Assembly (NCBI GenBank): GCA_002733575.1
Contig: NVWB01000165.1
Coordinates: forward strand, 1-43,019
Reading direction: 5' to 3'
DNA: 43,019 nucleotides
Source: Blastopirellula sp.
Lineage (GTDB): Bacteria > Planctomycetota > Planctomycetia > Pirellulales > Pirellulaceae
Part shown: positions 1 through 6,651 of the stretch, piece after piece
Position numbering within the stretch: position 1 is the first letter of the stretch
How the letters are laid out: each line of letters opens with the position of its first letter
The notes under the pieces: model-generated
Seen by the model: the letters and a program-made list of their open reading frames with translations, nothing else
Told to the model about the DNA's origin: nothing
Database searches by the model: none
Position numbers and translations under genes: made by a program

Positions 1-99
1 GTTGATATAGCTTATTTAGTCGCGCCGTGGTTTTTGTTTATAATCGTATTTTGCGATATTAAACATTTACCTCACGCGGCTATTTTATTTATTATGGCA
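1..99. repeat. Terminal redundancy of a circular assembly (left copy)
   Basis: Bases 1-99 are identical to 42921-43019. A repeat of exactly 99 bases at the two contig ends is what an assembler leaves when it closes a circle, and an open reading frame runs smoothly across the join. I read it as evidence of a circular or circularly permuted genome, which fits headful packaging by a P22-like terminase, rather than as a biological terminal repeat. Confidence 0.9.
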
Positions 100-510
100 A
101 CCGTGAATATTTTATTTGTTGATGTGTTTGGTATGACTAACCCGCTAAGTTACGTTGAAGAGAAGTACCTACTAATGTGGTATGACTTATCAATAGCTTT
201 GTTTATGATTACAATTTTACTCGTTGACAAACAAGCTTGGAAGCATGCTTTAATTCTAGCTTTTGCAGCTATGTGTCATTTTATGATAATATACGACCTA
301 ACAGTTTATTCATCTTTTGTAACCAATCTGTTTTATGCTTGGTACGATGAACTAATAATAACGGTTGGTATGCTACAGATGGCGATTTCATACAATGTAT
401 TTTCTAACTCACTTAGAGGAATGCGCAGATTTATATCTGGGTGCACTAATAATATTAGGGATCGTAGTCAGGGTTTATACCCATCTGAAAGAGGTGGAAA
501 GAGATCGTGA
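1..510 (+). CDS. Multi-spanning membrane protein of the lysis region (5' end lies at 42912)
   Basis: The frame is open from base 1. Across the circular join it begins at ATG 42912 (MLPVDIAY), giving about 172 residues. I see four or five hydrophobic segments (FLFIIVF, AAILFIMATVNILFVDVF, LSIALFMITILLV, LILAFAAMCHFMII), so it is an inner-membrane protein. It follows the endolysin, a 3TM holin and a 23-residue ORF, and precedes an HP1-type holin, so a role in lysis or as an antiholin is plausible but inferred. The last 30 residues are basic and low in hydrophobicity and overlap another frame. I do not recognise a named family. Confidence 0.75.
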   Translation, partial: VDIAYLVAPWFLFIIVFCDIKHLPHAAILFIMATVNILFVDVFGMTNPLSYVEEKYLLMWYDLSIALFMITILLVDKQAWKHALILAFAAMCHFMIIYDLTVYSSFVTNLFYAWYDELIITVGMLQMAISYNVFSNSLRGMRRFISGCTNNIRDRSQGLYPSERGGKRS

Positions 511-580
511 AGCAAGAAACCCTAAAGGGATTGGCAGATTCCTCAAATATATTAACAGCAAGTACGGGCGCGGGAACTAG
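395..580 (+). CDS. Possible small membrane protein in an overlapping frame
   Basis: A 61-codon frame from ATG 395 overlaps the end of the upstream membrane protein and the start of the holin-like gene in a different frame. It would encode a short N-terminus, one membrane segment (LYLGALIILGIVV) and a charged helix (HLKEVERDREARN), a layout seen in small lysis accessory proteins. There is no clear ribosome binding site before ATG 395, and a TTG at 365 is an alternative. It has a single Cys but no convincing lipobox, so I do not call it Rz1. It could be a chance frame. Confidence 0.35.
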   Translation: MYFLTHLEECADLYLGALIILGIVVRVYTHLKEVERDREARNPKGIGRFLKYINSKYGRGN

Positions 581-842
581 TTTATGGGGGTTCGCTGAGT
601 TATTTGGATTCATAAATACTAACGCTGCCGGTATTGGTGTATTGCTAACGCTTGTATTTGGACTTATAGCTATAGGGTTTAATTTATATAACTCATCAAA
701 GCTAAATGAAGTAGAGAAAAACAAAAAGAAAATAGACGACCACGGCGACAAGCTCCATTCCCACATACAAGACACAGAAAAATCATTCAAAGAAGTTGGC
801 GCCGGTATTGATAAGATACTTAGTAAACTCAACAAAGACTAA
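507..842 (+). CDS. HP1-like holin (putative)
   Basis: A 111-residue protein starting at GTG 507, preceded by a purine-rich stretch (GAGGTGGAAAGAG). It has an amphipathic N-terminus, a hydrophobic block at about 25-62 (SLWGFAELFGF, then IGVLLTLVFGLIAIGF) and a charged, probably coiled-coil C-terminus (VEKNKKKIDDHGDKL). This matches the short holin families typified by phage HP1. Its place among lysis genes supports a membrane role in timing lysis. The family call rests on topology and residue style, not on an alignment. Confidence 0.6.
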   Translation: MKQETLKGLADSSNILTASTGAGTSLWGFAELFGFINTNAAGIGVLLTLVFGLIAIGFNLYNSSKLNEVEKNKKKIDDHGDKLHSHIQDTEKSFKEVGAGIDKILSKLNKD

Positions 843-873
843 CAATCACAGTGTAATAACATAAGGCTAAGTA

Positions 874-2967
874 ATGGCTATAACATATCAAAATGACTGG
901 ACTAGTGACCCAGAGGGCACAACGCTAACTAGTTTAGGATTTAGCACTTTCGGTGCTTTTCTTGCTGACACTAATGGCCTAAAAGTCAATGCTACTTCAC
1001 AACTATTAAACTCATCATCCAACGGTTGTTATGCGTACATGAATGCAGGAGCAAGCTCTTATTATGTAGAGGTTGTCATGGCTGTTAATCAGCCGGGTGT
1101 TAGCACTAGAGAAAACGGTGTAGCTATTCGCGGTATTGACGCGAGTAACTTTATATTTACAAGGTTTGTAGGTAGTACAACACGGGTTTCTTATCGCTCG
1201 GGTGGTGGTAGTCTGGTTGATATCGTTGGTTACGATAATTCTGGGTTTGTAATAGGTGATGTATTACGGGCAGAGGTGGAGGGCGACGCACTTAGGATAC
1301 TTAGGAACGGTTCCCCGCTTGGTGCGGATTTAGATATTACCGGAATAGTATCAGGTAATATGGCTGGGCTTATTGCTCGGGATATTGAAGATCCGCTCTT
1401 TGGCGCTTTAGAGATTGGTACGTTATCATCAGACACTATTTTAATCGACTCAGATAATGACGGGATAATAATTCCGACAATCGGAAACGATAACCCCTAC
1501 ACACTTTCTGGTACTTACATGGGTGTTACTGTTCCGACCGCTATAGAATATCGCGCAGTTGAGACAGAAGGCGGTGCTATAATTCGAGATTGGACTTTGC
1601 TAGATGCAGCTCCGGCGTTAGGTGCTTTTACTGGTGATATTCTCATGGATACCAGTTTCTATTTCAGGTTTGAAGTTCGATATTCAAATGATGTAGCTAT
1701 TGTTGGTGTGGGCAATAAGCTAGCATTTGGTCTTGATGGCGAAATGGCCGGACAGTCTAACACTGTTTCTCTTGAAAATTCTGGCGCTATTGGCTCACCG
1801 AACCCGCAAACCGCAATTTTTGACGGTGTTAATTCTTGGTCTGTGCCTACTAATCAATACGTACTTGACGCACTTAACGCAATATCAATAGCGAATAGTT
1901 GCGCTGTTGGCGTGTTTTTTACAGCAGTTAACAGCGCTAGTATTTCATCCATGTTGAGTGGTGGCGCTAACTATCAACCGAGAGTAGACGGACTAACAAA
2001 TATAGGTGGTAAATTAAGTTTCTTATTTTGGGGGCATGGTGAACATGCAACGGGAAGTTCTGTTGATTGGAATGCATATCAAACCGATTTAGGGTTGATC
2101 CAAACTGATTTGTTAACTAGGTCAAGCCAAGCATCAAACACTTTACCGATGTTTATAGTTCAACTAGGTAGGAATGACGGTGGCGGCGGCTCTGACACAG
2201 GCTGGCAAACAGTAAGGGCAGCTCAAACACTATTTGTTGATGCTGGAAGTGATGCGTACATTAGCCACCAAACTATTGATTTGCCAATGGGGGATAATCT
2301 CCACAGAAATGCAAGCGGACATATACAGGAAATGCTTAGATTTGCTGATAGCTTTAATGCTGTTAGTTTAGGCTCTGGTGATACAGGTCGCGGAGTTATA
2401 CCAACGGGTGCAACCGTTAGTGGTTCTGACGTAGAAATAGCACATGATTTTAATGGTAGTTCACTAATCACATTGCCCGCAAACAGCAAGGACGGCTACG
2501 AAGTTTCAGACGATGACTTTTTAAGCTTGTTAACTATTGATTCAATTGCTACATCAACGAATAAAATCACACTGACAACATCAGCGCCGATTACTGGTGA
2601 GGTTAAAATAAGAAGCCAGCAAGGCCAAGACCCGCAAGAGTCAAAAATGCCTGTAGGTGATGTAACGTATAATGGTCAAGCCGTAATGGTTGAGCCTATT
2701 GTTACAGAGTTACAAAGCGCACCTGTAATCCCTAGCATTATAAACCTAACTGCAACAGGGTTACCTGATGGTACTTATTCGGCAGAGTTATGGGATGATT
2801 CAACCGACCCGATGACGCGAATTAAAGTAGAAAATATTACCTTTACATCAGAGCAAGGTGCATCTACCTTGACGGGCTTGGTTGCGGTTGGTACTGCGAT
2901 ATACACTAGAATCGACACACCTATACCATTAATCACAGGGGTAACGTGTACAGGAGTTACTGAGTAA
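874..2967 (+). CDS. Tailspike or tail fibre with SGNH/GDSL (sialate O-acetylesterase-like) domain
   Basis: A 697-residue virion protein. Residues 1-185 look like a lectin-like beta-sandwich (EVVMAV, GVAIRGI, FIFTRF, LRILRNGSPLG). Residues 285-490 carry the SGNH hydrolase blocks: GQSN with Ser295, WGHGE at 386-390, GRND at 432-435 and DNLH with Asp474 and His477. These match carbohydrate esterases of the sialate O-acetylesterase family, which remove acetyl groups from surface polysaccharides. The C-terminus is built of short beta-rich modules. It probably de-acetylates capsule or O-antigen during adsorption. The gene sits just after the lysis genes, away from the other spikes near 24-28 kb, and the next gene overlaps its stop codon. 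Confidence 0.8.
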   Translation: MAITYQNDWTSDPEGTTLTSLGFSTFGAFLADTNGLKVNATSQLLNSSSNGCYAYMNAGASSYYVEVVMAVNQPGVSTRENGVAIRGIDASNFIFTRFVGSTTRVSYRSGGGSLVDIVGYDNSGFVIGDVLRAEVEGDALRILRNGSPLGADLDITGIVSGNMAGLIARDIEDPLFGALEIGTLSSDTILIDSDNDGIIIPTIGNDNPYTLSGTYMGVTVPTAIEYRAVETEGGAIIRDWTLLDAAPALGAFTGDILMDTSFYFRFEVRYSNDVAIVGVGNKLAFGLDGEMAGQSNTVSLENSGAIGSPNPQTAIFDGVNSWSVPTNQYVLDALNAISIANSCAVGVFFTAVNSASISSMLSGGANYQPRVDGLTNIGGKLSFLFWGHGEHATGSSVDWNAYQTDLGLIQTDLLTRSSQASNTLPMFIVQLGRNDGGGGSDTGWQTVRAAQTLFVDAGSDAYISHQTIDLPMGDNLHRNASGHIQEMLRFADSFNAVSLGSGDTGRGVIPTGATVSGSDVEIAHDFNGSSLITLPANSKDGYEVSDDDFLSLLTIDSIATSTNKITLTTSAPITGEVKIRSQQGQDPQESKMPVGDVTYNGQAVMVEPIVTELQSAPVIPSIINLTATGLPDGTYSAELWDDSTDPMTRIKVENITFTSEQGASTLTGLVAVGTAIYTRIDTPIPLITGVTCTGVTE

Positions 2968-3377
2968 TGGCATACAATCAAGCGAATGGTTATAACGTTG
3001 CCGTTGCGGGTGGTGGCGGAGGTATTACTGTAACAGGCGCAACTGCAAACTATAACTATTCAGGCATAGCTAGCACAGTAGAGATCGGCGCTGAAATTAT
3101 AGTGGTTGGTCAGACAGCTAATTATAACTACGCTGGTATTGATGGTGAAGTAGAGTTAACGGCGCTTATTACTGTAATAGGGCAAACTGCTAACTATAAT
3201 TACGCAGGTATAGACGCAGATGTAATAATACAAGGCGCTATCGTTGTTACTGGTAATACTGCTAATTATGATTACACTGGCGTAAATGCTACAATAAAGC
3301 TACAAGGACCAATAGTGGTAAACCCTAGAAATATCATTATGGTTAAACGTAAATCAAACACAATACAAGTAAGGTAA
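2967..3377 (+). CDS. Tandem-repeat virion-associated protein (TANYNYAG repeats)
   Basis: A 136-residue protein whose ATG overlaps the spike stop codon (TAATG). After a Gly-rich leader (AGGGGGI) there are four back-to-back 24-residue units, each containing TANYNY or TANYDY, then (S/A/T)GI or GV and an alternating hydrophobic strand. This is the pattern of a repeating beta-structure. A basic tail (MVKRKSN) follows. Tight coupling to the esterase spike suggests a fibre component, spike partner or decoration protein. I know similar repeats only from uncharacterised phage structural proteins. Confidence 0.7.
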   Translation: MAYNQANGYNVAVAGGGGGITVTGATANYNYSGIASTVEIGAEIIVVGQTANYNYAGIDGEVELTALITVIGQTANYNYAGIDADVIIQGAIVVTGNTANYDYTGVNATIKLQGPIVVNPRNIIMVKRKSNTIQVR

Positions 3378-3381
3378 TATT

Positions 3382-3828
3382 ATGGCAGTCGGCGATACTA
3401 AATTAATGAATGACTATGTACGCAAAGACAGAGAAGGTGTTTATGCTATTGCTGATAACTGGCAGATAATTTTTGTGTCAGATACTTTTGCAAGTATTAA
3501 CTCTGACGCAACCAACCCAACATCAGCGACCTATACCGCGGTAAGTGGTGGTAACTTTGCTGCAAACTATCCTTTAACTAGTGAAGCTATAACTCGCTCC
3601 GGTGCGGTAATTAAGTTTGATGCAACCGATATAGGCCAACAACTTAAAAATGCCTCTAACCCTGCAATCAAGTGTGCTGTGTTGATTAATGCAACTAACA
3701 GCAATGACTCATGCCAAGCATGGGATATGACATCAGACGGCACAACCCCTGTTGATACGGTAAACAATGACTTTACCTTTAACTTTGGTGCTGGTGGTAT
3801 CAACACCTCCACAAATACTAGCACTTAA
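3382..3828 (+). CDS. Small virion-like protein, function unknown
   Basis: A 148-residue acidic, Thr/Asn/Ser-rich protein with alternating hydrophobic strands (WQIIFVSDTF, AVIKFDATDIG, IKCAVLINATNS) and a low-complexity end (NTSTNTST). Composition and position, last gene before a terminator and downstream of spike genes, suggest a beta-sandwich structural or decoration protein. No catalytic motif is visible and I do not recognise a family. Confidence 0.65.
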   Translation: MAVGDTKLMNDYVRKDREGVYAIADNWQIIFVSDTFASINSDATNPTSATYTAVSGGNFAANYPLTSEAITRSGAVIKFDATDIGQQLKNASNPAIKCAVLINATNSNDSCQAWDMTSDGTTPVDTVNNDFTFNFGAGGINTSTNTST

Positions 3829-3878
3829 TAAAACCCTTTAAAATCAACGGTAAAGTAAACATCTCTCAGTACATATAT

Positions 3879-3902
3879 AAGCACTCTAACGGGTGCTTTT
3901 TA
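3879..3902 (+). terminator. Intrinsic terminator after the spike gene cluster
   Basis: A stem AAGCAC (3879-3884) pairs with GTGCTT (3893-3898) around an 8-base loop and runs into a T tract. It ends rightward transcription of 874-3828. The bases after the T run (ATTGCCT) recur after other terminators in this genome. Confidence 0.8.
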
Positions 3903-3913
3903 TTGCCTATTTG

Positions 3914-3922
3914 TGTTATAAT
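3914..3922 (+). promoter_or_regulatory. Extended -10 promoter for the HNH endonuclease gene
   Basis: TGtTATAAT: a perfect -10 hexamer at 3917-3922 with the extended TGn element. No good -35 box lies at the usual distance. Predicted transcription start is near 3929, the first base of the structured leader. Confidence 0.75.
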
Positions 3923-3928
3923 TACCTC

Positions 3929-3992
3929 GCGTCTAGGCTTAGCGGCTGAAAGTAGACTTCAATCACCTATTGGCGCAAAACTTCAAGATTGA
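3929..3992 (+). ncRNA. Conserved 5' leader with H-type pseudoknot potential, copy 1
   Basis: GCGTC at 3929-3933 can pair with GGCGC at 3972-3976 (one G-U pair). The second arm lies in the loop of a hairpin formed by TCAATC (3959-3964) and GATTGA (3987-3992), which makes an H-type pseudoknot. The same layout recurs at 10485-10550 with different stem sequences, the same 10-base AAAACYTCAA segment and the same 23-base distance to the start codon. In this copy GTCTA (3931-3935) could instead pair with TAGAC (3953-3957), a possible alternative fold. The leader begins at the predicted transcription start. Confidence 0.65.
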
Positions 3993-4015
3993 TAACCTAT
4001 AATTGTGAGGTTCAT

Positions 4016-4513
4016 GTGTTAACTCAAAGTGAAATAAAAAGTAATTTAAAATATAGCGAAAGCGATGGTGTCTTTTATTGGAGGAATCCAAGAAGGGGTA
4101 GGAAGATATATAAGCCAGCAGGGTACAAGGATAGTAGGGGTTATTTGTTAATAATTATTAATTATAAGCATTATTACGCACATAGGCTTGCTTGGGTTTA
4201 TGTTAATGCTGGCGACCTATCAGAAATAGGGATTGATCACATTAACGGTGATAGGTCAGATAACAGAATAAGCAACCTAAGACTTGTTAATCAACAAGAA
4301 AACCTTAAAAATAAATCCTTATACAAGGTAAATAAATCAGGAGTTTGTGGTGTAAGGTGGGTTCATGATAGAAATACATGGGATGTCAGGATAGGCGTTA
4401 ATGGTAAGCAGGTTCGTATTGGGACGTTTAAGTGTAAGTTAGATGCCGTCTCTGCAATCATGAAAGCTAGAATCAAATACAAGTATCATGTTAATCATGG
4501 TAGATGTGATTAG
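4016..4513 (+). CDS. Free-standing HNH homing endonuclease with AP2 DNA-binding domain
   Basis: About 165 residues from GTG 4016, chosen because GTGAGG lies just upstream and because the distance to the leader RNA equals that of the second HNH gene. A TTG at 3989 would overlap the leader stem. The HNH core reads HRLAW, then DHINGDRSDNRISNLR, typical of phage HNH nucleases. The C-terminal half (GVCGVRW, WDVRIGVNGKQVRIGTF) is an AP2-type beta-sheet DNA-binding domain. Such proteins cut intronless target sites and copy themselves by repair. It lies directly upstream of terS, with its own terminator-flanked promoter, consistent with a mobile insertion. Confidence 0.9.
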   Translation: MLTQSEIKSNLKYSESDGVFYWRNPRRGRKIYKPAGYKDSRGYLLIIINYKHYYAHRLAWVYVNAGDLSEIGIDHINGDRSDNRISNLRLVNQQENLKNKSLYKVNKSGVCGVRWVHDRNTWDVRIGVNGKQVRIGTFKCKLDAVSAIMKARIKYKYHVNHGRCD

Positions 4514-4525
4514 TTGTAGTTGTCG

Positions 4526-4534
4526 TGGTATAAT
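4526..4534 (+). promoter_or_regulatory. Extended -10 promoter for the terminase operon
   Basis: TGgTATAAT with the hexamer at 4529-4534, about 30 bases before the terS start. The -35 region is weak. Two 9-base direct repeats lie between it and the gene. Confidence 0.7.
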
Positions 4535-4540
4535 TAACTA

Positions 4541-4560
4541 AATAACGGCGAAATAACGGC
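4541..4560 (+). repeat. Direct repeat AATAACGGC before terS
   Basis: AATAACGGC occurs at 4541-4549 and 4552-4560, 11 bases apart, one helical turn. It covers the region where a Shine-Dalgarno sequence would be expected; no standard one is seen. It may be an operator or a protein-binding site, possibly related to pac, but this is inference. Confidence 0.45.
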
Positions 4561-4564
4561 AATT

Positions 4565-4993
4565 ATGGCTAAAACTAAAACATCATTCAATAGTGACAAC
4601 CAGCCCAAAGAAAGAAAGGGCAGGGGCAAGAGCGAACGAACTAAAATACTTGAAGCTATGAAGAGGGCAGGAAGTACAGAGGAAGAATTTTACGACTCAT
4701 TGCTAACAAGGTCATTAGATACAGAGGATAACTTCGGCTTTAAAGAAATGCTCAATAGAATGTCACCTATTCCTAAAGCTGTTGCTCCGCTTTATGAATT
4801 TACATTTGATGAAAAGGGCACTCCCTATAAAAAATCATGCCAGGTATTAAAAGCTATGGCAGCAGGGAAGATACCTTCTGATATTGGGTCACTGTTTATT
4901 AATAGCATTCAGTCAATGCTTAAAATCCAAGAGGTGACAGAATTAGAGCGCATGATTAAAGAGCTTGAAGAGCGAGCTAAGTCGGGTGAGTAG
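4565..4993 (+). CDS. Terminase small subunit (putative)
   Basis: A 142-residue basic-to-acidic helical protein directly before and overlapping terL. The N-terminus (KERKGRGKSERTKILEAM) is a basic region followed by a helix, suitable for DNA binding; the middle is a conserved EEEFYDSLLTR / NFGFKEMLNRM block; the end is a charged helix (ELERMIKELEERAK). Position in the P22-like order and style match terminase small subunits, which recognise pac and start packaging. The assignment leans on context. Confidence 0.7.
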   Translation: MAKTKTSFNSDNQPKERKGRGKSERTKILEAMKRAGSTEEEFYDSLLTRSLDTEDNFGFKEMLNRMSPIPKAVAPLYEFTFDEKGTPYKKSCQVLKAMAAGKIPSDIGSLFINSIQSMLKIQEVTELERMIKELEERAKSGE

Positions 4994-6647
4994 AATCACA
5001 AGAGTGCAGCAGCTTGAATCATTCTTTAACTTTAAAGATGGTGAGTTTAGGTATACGGTCATAGGATTTGTTAGCGCCAAGACTAAAAAGCTAGTTAGCG
5101 CTTATCGCCTCGTTGATAATAGATGGTCAAAGACAAGTAAGGAGCCGACAGCATATTTTGCCGAAGTGCTAACGCCGATGTTTTTAAGGCCAAAAAGGTT
5201 TATTATTCTTATTGGTGGTCGCGGCTCAGGTAAAACGGTTGCTGAAGCCGGCAAAGGGTTGATAGGTATGCACGACCTAAAACGCAATCTAATGTGTATA
5301 CGAGAGTTTCAATCATCAGTAGCGGATAGTGTTCATGCTGTATTATCAGCAGAAGTTGCAAGGCTTGAATTTGATAACTCTGATGTAACTGAACGTTCAA
5401 TAAAGTTTACTCACAATAATTCAATGGCTCGATTCATGGGGTTAAGTCGTAACCCTGAATCAGTCAAGTCAGTGTTCGGCTTCTTGGATTGGTGGATAGA
5501 GGAAGCACAATTCCTATCAGAGAAATCATTAAGGGTATTAACGCCTACGGCACGTAAAAAGCCGGTCAAAGGTTTACCCGGCCATATGACAGAAATTGAC
5601 TCTGATGAAATAGATATGGCTGATGTTCAAATGACGTTTTGCGCTAACCCTGCATCAAGTGAAGATCCATTCAGTCAAAGATTTATAGTGCCATTTCAAA
5701 CAGAGTTAAATGATAACGGCATCTATGAAGATGACATGCACTTAATAATTAAAGTTAACTGGGATTCTAACCCCTGGTTTGATGATTCAGGGCTAGAAGC
5801 AGAGAGGTTATTTGATTTGGAAAACTTACCAAGGTCAACATACGATTGGGTGTGGGAAGGTGGATTTAATGATGACATTGAAAACGGACTGATTAAACCT
5901 GAATGGTTTGACTCCTGCATTGATGCTCATATTAAATTAGGCATGAAGCAATTCGGTGTTACTAAGATTACACATGACCCGAGTGATTTAGGTAGTGATC
6001 CTAAAGCAACGCTAATCCGTAAAGGAAACATAATCACTAATGTACTTCAGCGTACCGACTTAGATGTCAACGAGGGCAGTGATTGGGCGCTTGGATTAGC
6101 CATTAATGAAAACGCTGACCATTATGAATGGGACGTGGGCGGGATGGGAATTACCCTTAAGAAAGATGTTAACGCAGCTTTAGAGGGAAAACGAATAGGG
6201 GTCCATCAATTTAACGGCGCCTCTAAGGTCGATCATCCTAATAGTATATATGAATCTTCAGGCGCTTCAAACGTAGCTAACCAAATGACATGGGAGCAAG
6301 TGTGTAAAAACTTACGCGCTCAGTGTTACCTCAAATTGCGGGATAGGGTTTATAGAACTCACATGGCAGTTACCGGTAATGTAATGACTGACCCTGATGA
6401 GTTAATTAGCTTTAGTTCTGACTGTGAAAGCCTAGCAACACTTAGAGCAGAATTATGTAGAATGCCCATCAAGCCAAACTCAAGCGGTTTATTTGAGCTT
6501 TACACCAAAAAAGAAATGAGAGAAAAATTCAAGGTACGCTCTCCTAACTGTGCTGACGTACTGATGATGTCAGAACGCATTCATGGTATCATTAAAGAAG
6601 ATATCGACTTAAACAGCATTTACCAATCAACCATTACCCACTGGTGA
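4965..6647 (+). CDS. Terminase large subunit
   Basis: A 560-residue packaging motor with Walker A GGRGSGKT at about 84-91, Walker B FLDWWIEEA at about 173-181 and an adenine-binding-type motif region upstream. The C-terminal nuclease domain is signalled by HDPSDLGSDPKA near 330. It pumps DNA into the prohead through the portal and cuts concatemers. The start is uncertain: TTG 4965 gives the length quoted, and GTG 4986 is an equally possible start near the terS stop. It overlaps terS and lies 4 bases before the portal gene, implying coupled translation. Confidence 0.95.
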   Translation: MKSELSRVSRITRVQQLESFFNFKDGEFRYTVIGFVSAKTKKLVSAYRLVDNRWSKTSKEPTAYFAEVLTPMFLRPKRFIILIGGRGSGKTVAEAGKGLIGMHDLKRNLMCIREFQSSVADSVHAVLSAEVARLEFDNSDVTERSIKFTHNNSMARFMGLSRNPESVKSVFGFLDWWIEEAQFLSEKSLRVLTPTARKKPVKGLPGHMTEIDSDEIDMADVQMTFCANPASSEDPFSQRFIVPFQTELNDNGIYEDDMHLIIKVNWDSNPWFDDSGLEAERLFDLENLPRSTYDWVWEGGFNDDIENGLIKPEWFDSCIDAHIKLGMKQFGVTKITHDPSDLGSDPKATLIRKGNIITNVLQRTDLDVNEGSDWALGLAINENADHYEWDVGGMGITLKKDVNAALEGKRIGVHQFNGASKVDHPNSIYESSGASNVANQMTWEQVCKNLRAQCYLKLRDRVYRTHMAVTGNVMTDPDELISFSSDCESLATLRAELCRMPIKPNSSGLFELYTKKEMREKFKVRSPNCADVLMMSERIHGIIKEDIDLNSIYQSTITHW

Positions 6648-6651
6648 GACA

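Noticed and set aside
34..36. TTG at 34 as the start of the first gene
   Set aside because: The frame is open upstream and continues across the circular join to ATG 42912.
1..99. A biological direct terminal repeat
   Set aside because: The length of exactly 99 bases and the open gene across the join fit an assembler overlap better; P22-like phages package by headful.
455..835. 126-codon minus-strand frame opposite the holin-like gene
   Set aside because: Antisense to a well-supported gene; Ser/Asn/Pro-rich composition of a shadow and no promoter.
3929..3992. HEARO/OMEGA-type RNA linked to IscB or IsrB
   Set aside because: Those RNAs are much longer and go with large IscB-like proteins; here the ORF is a 165-residue HNH-AP2 protein and the element is about 65 nt.
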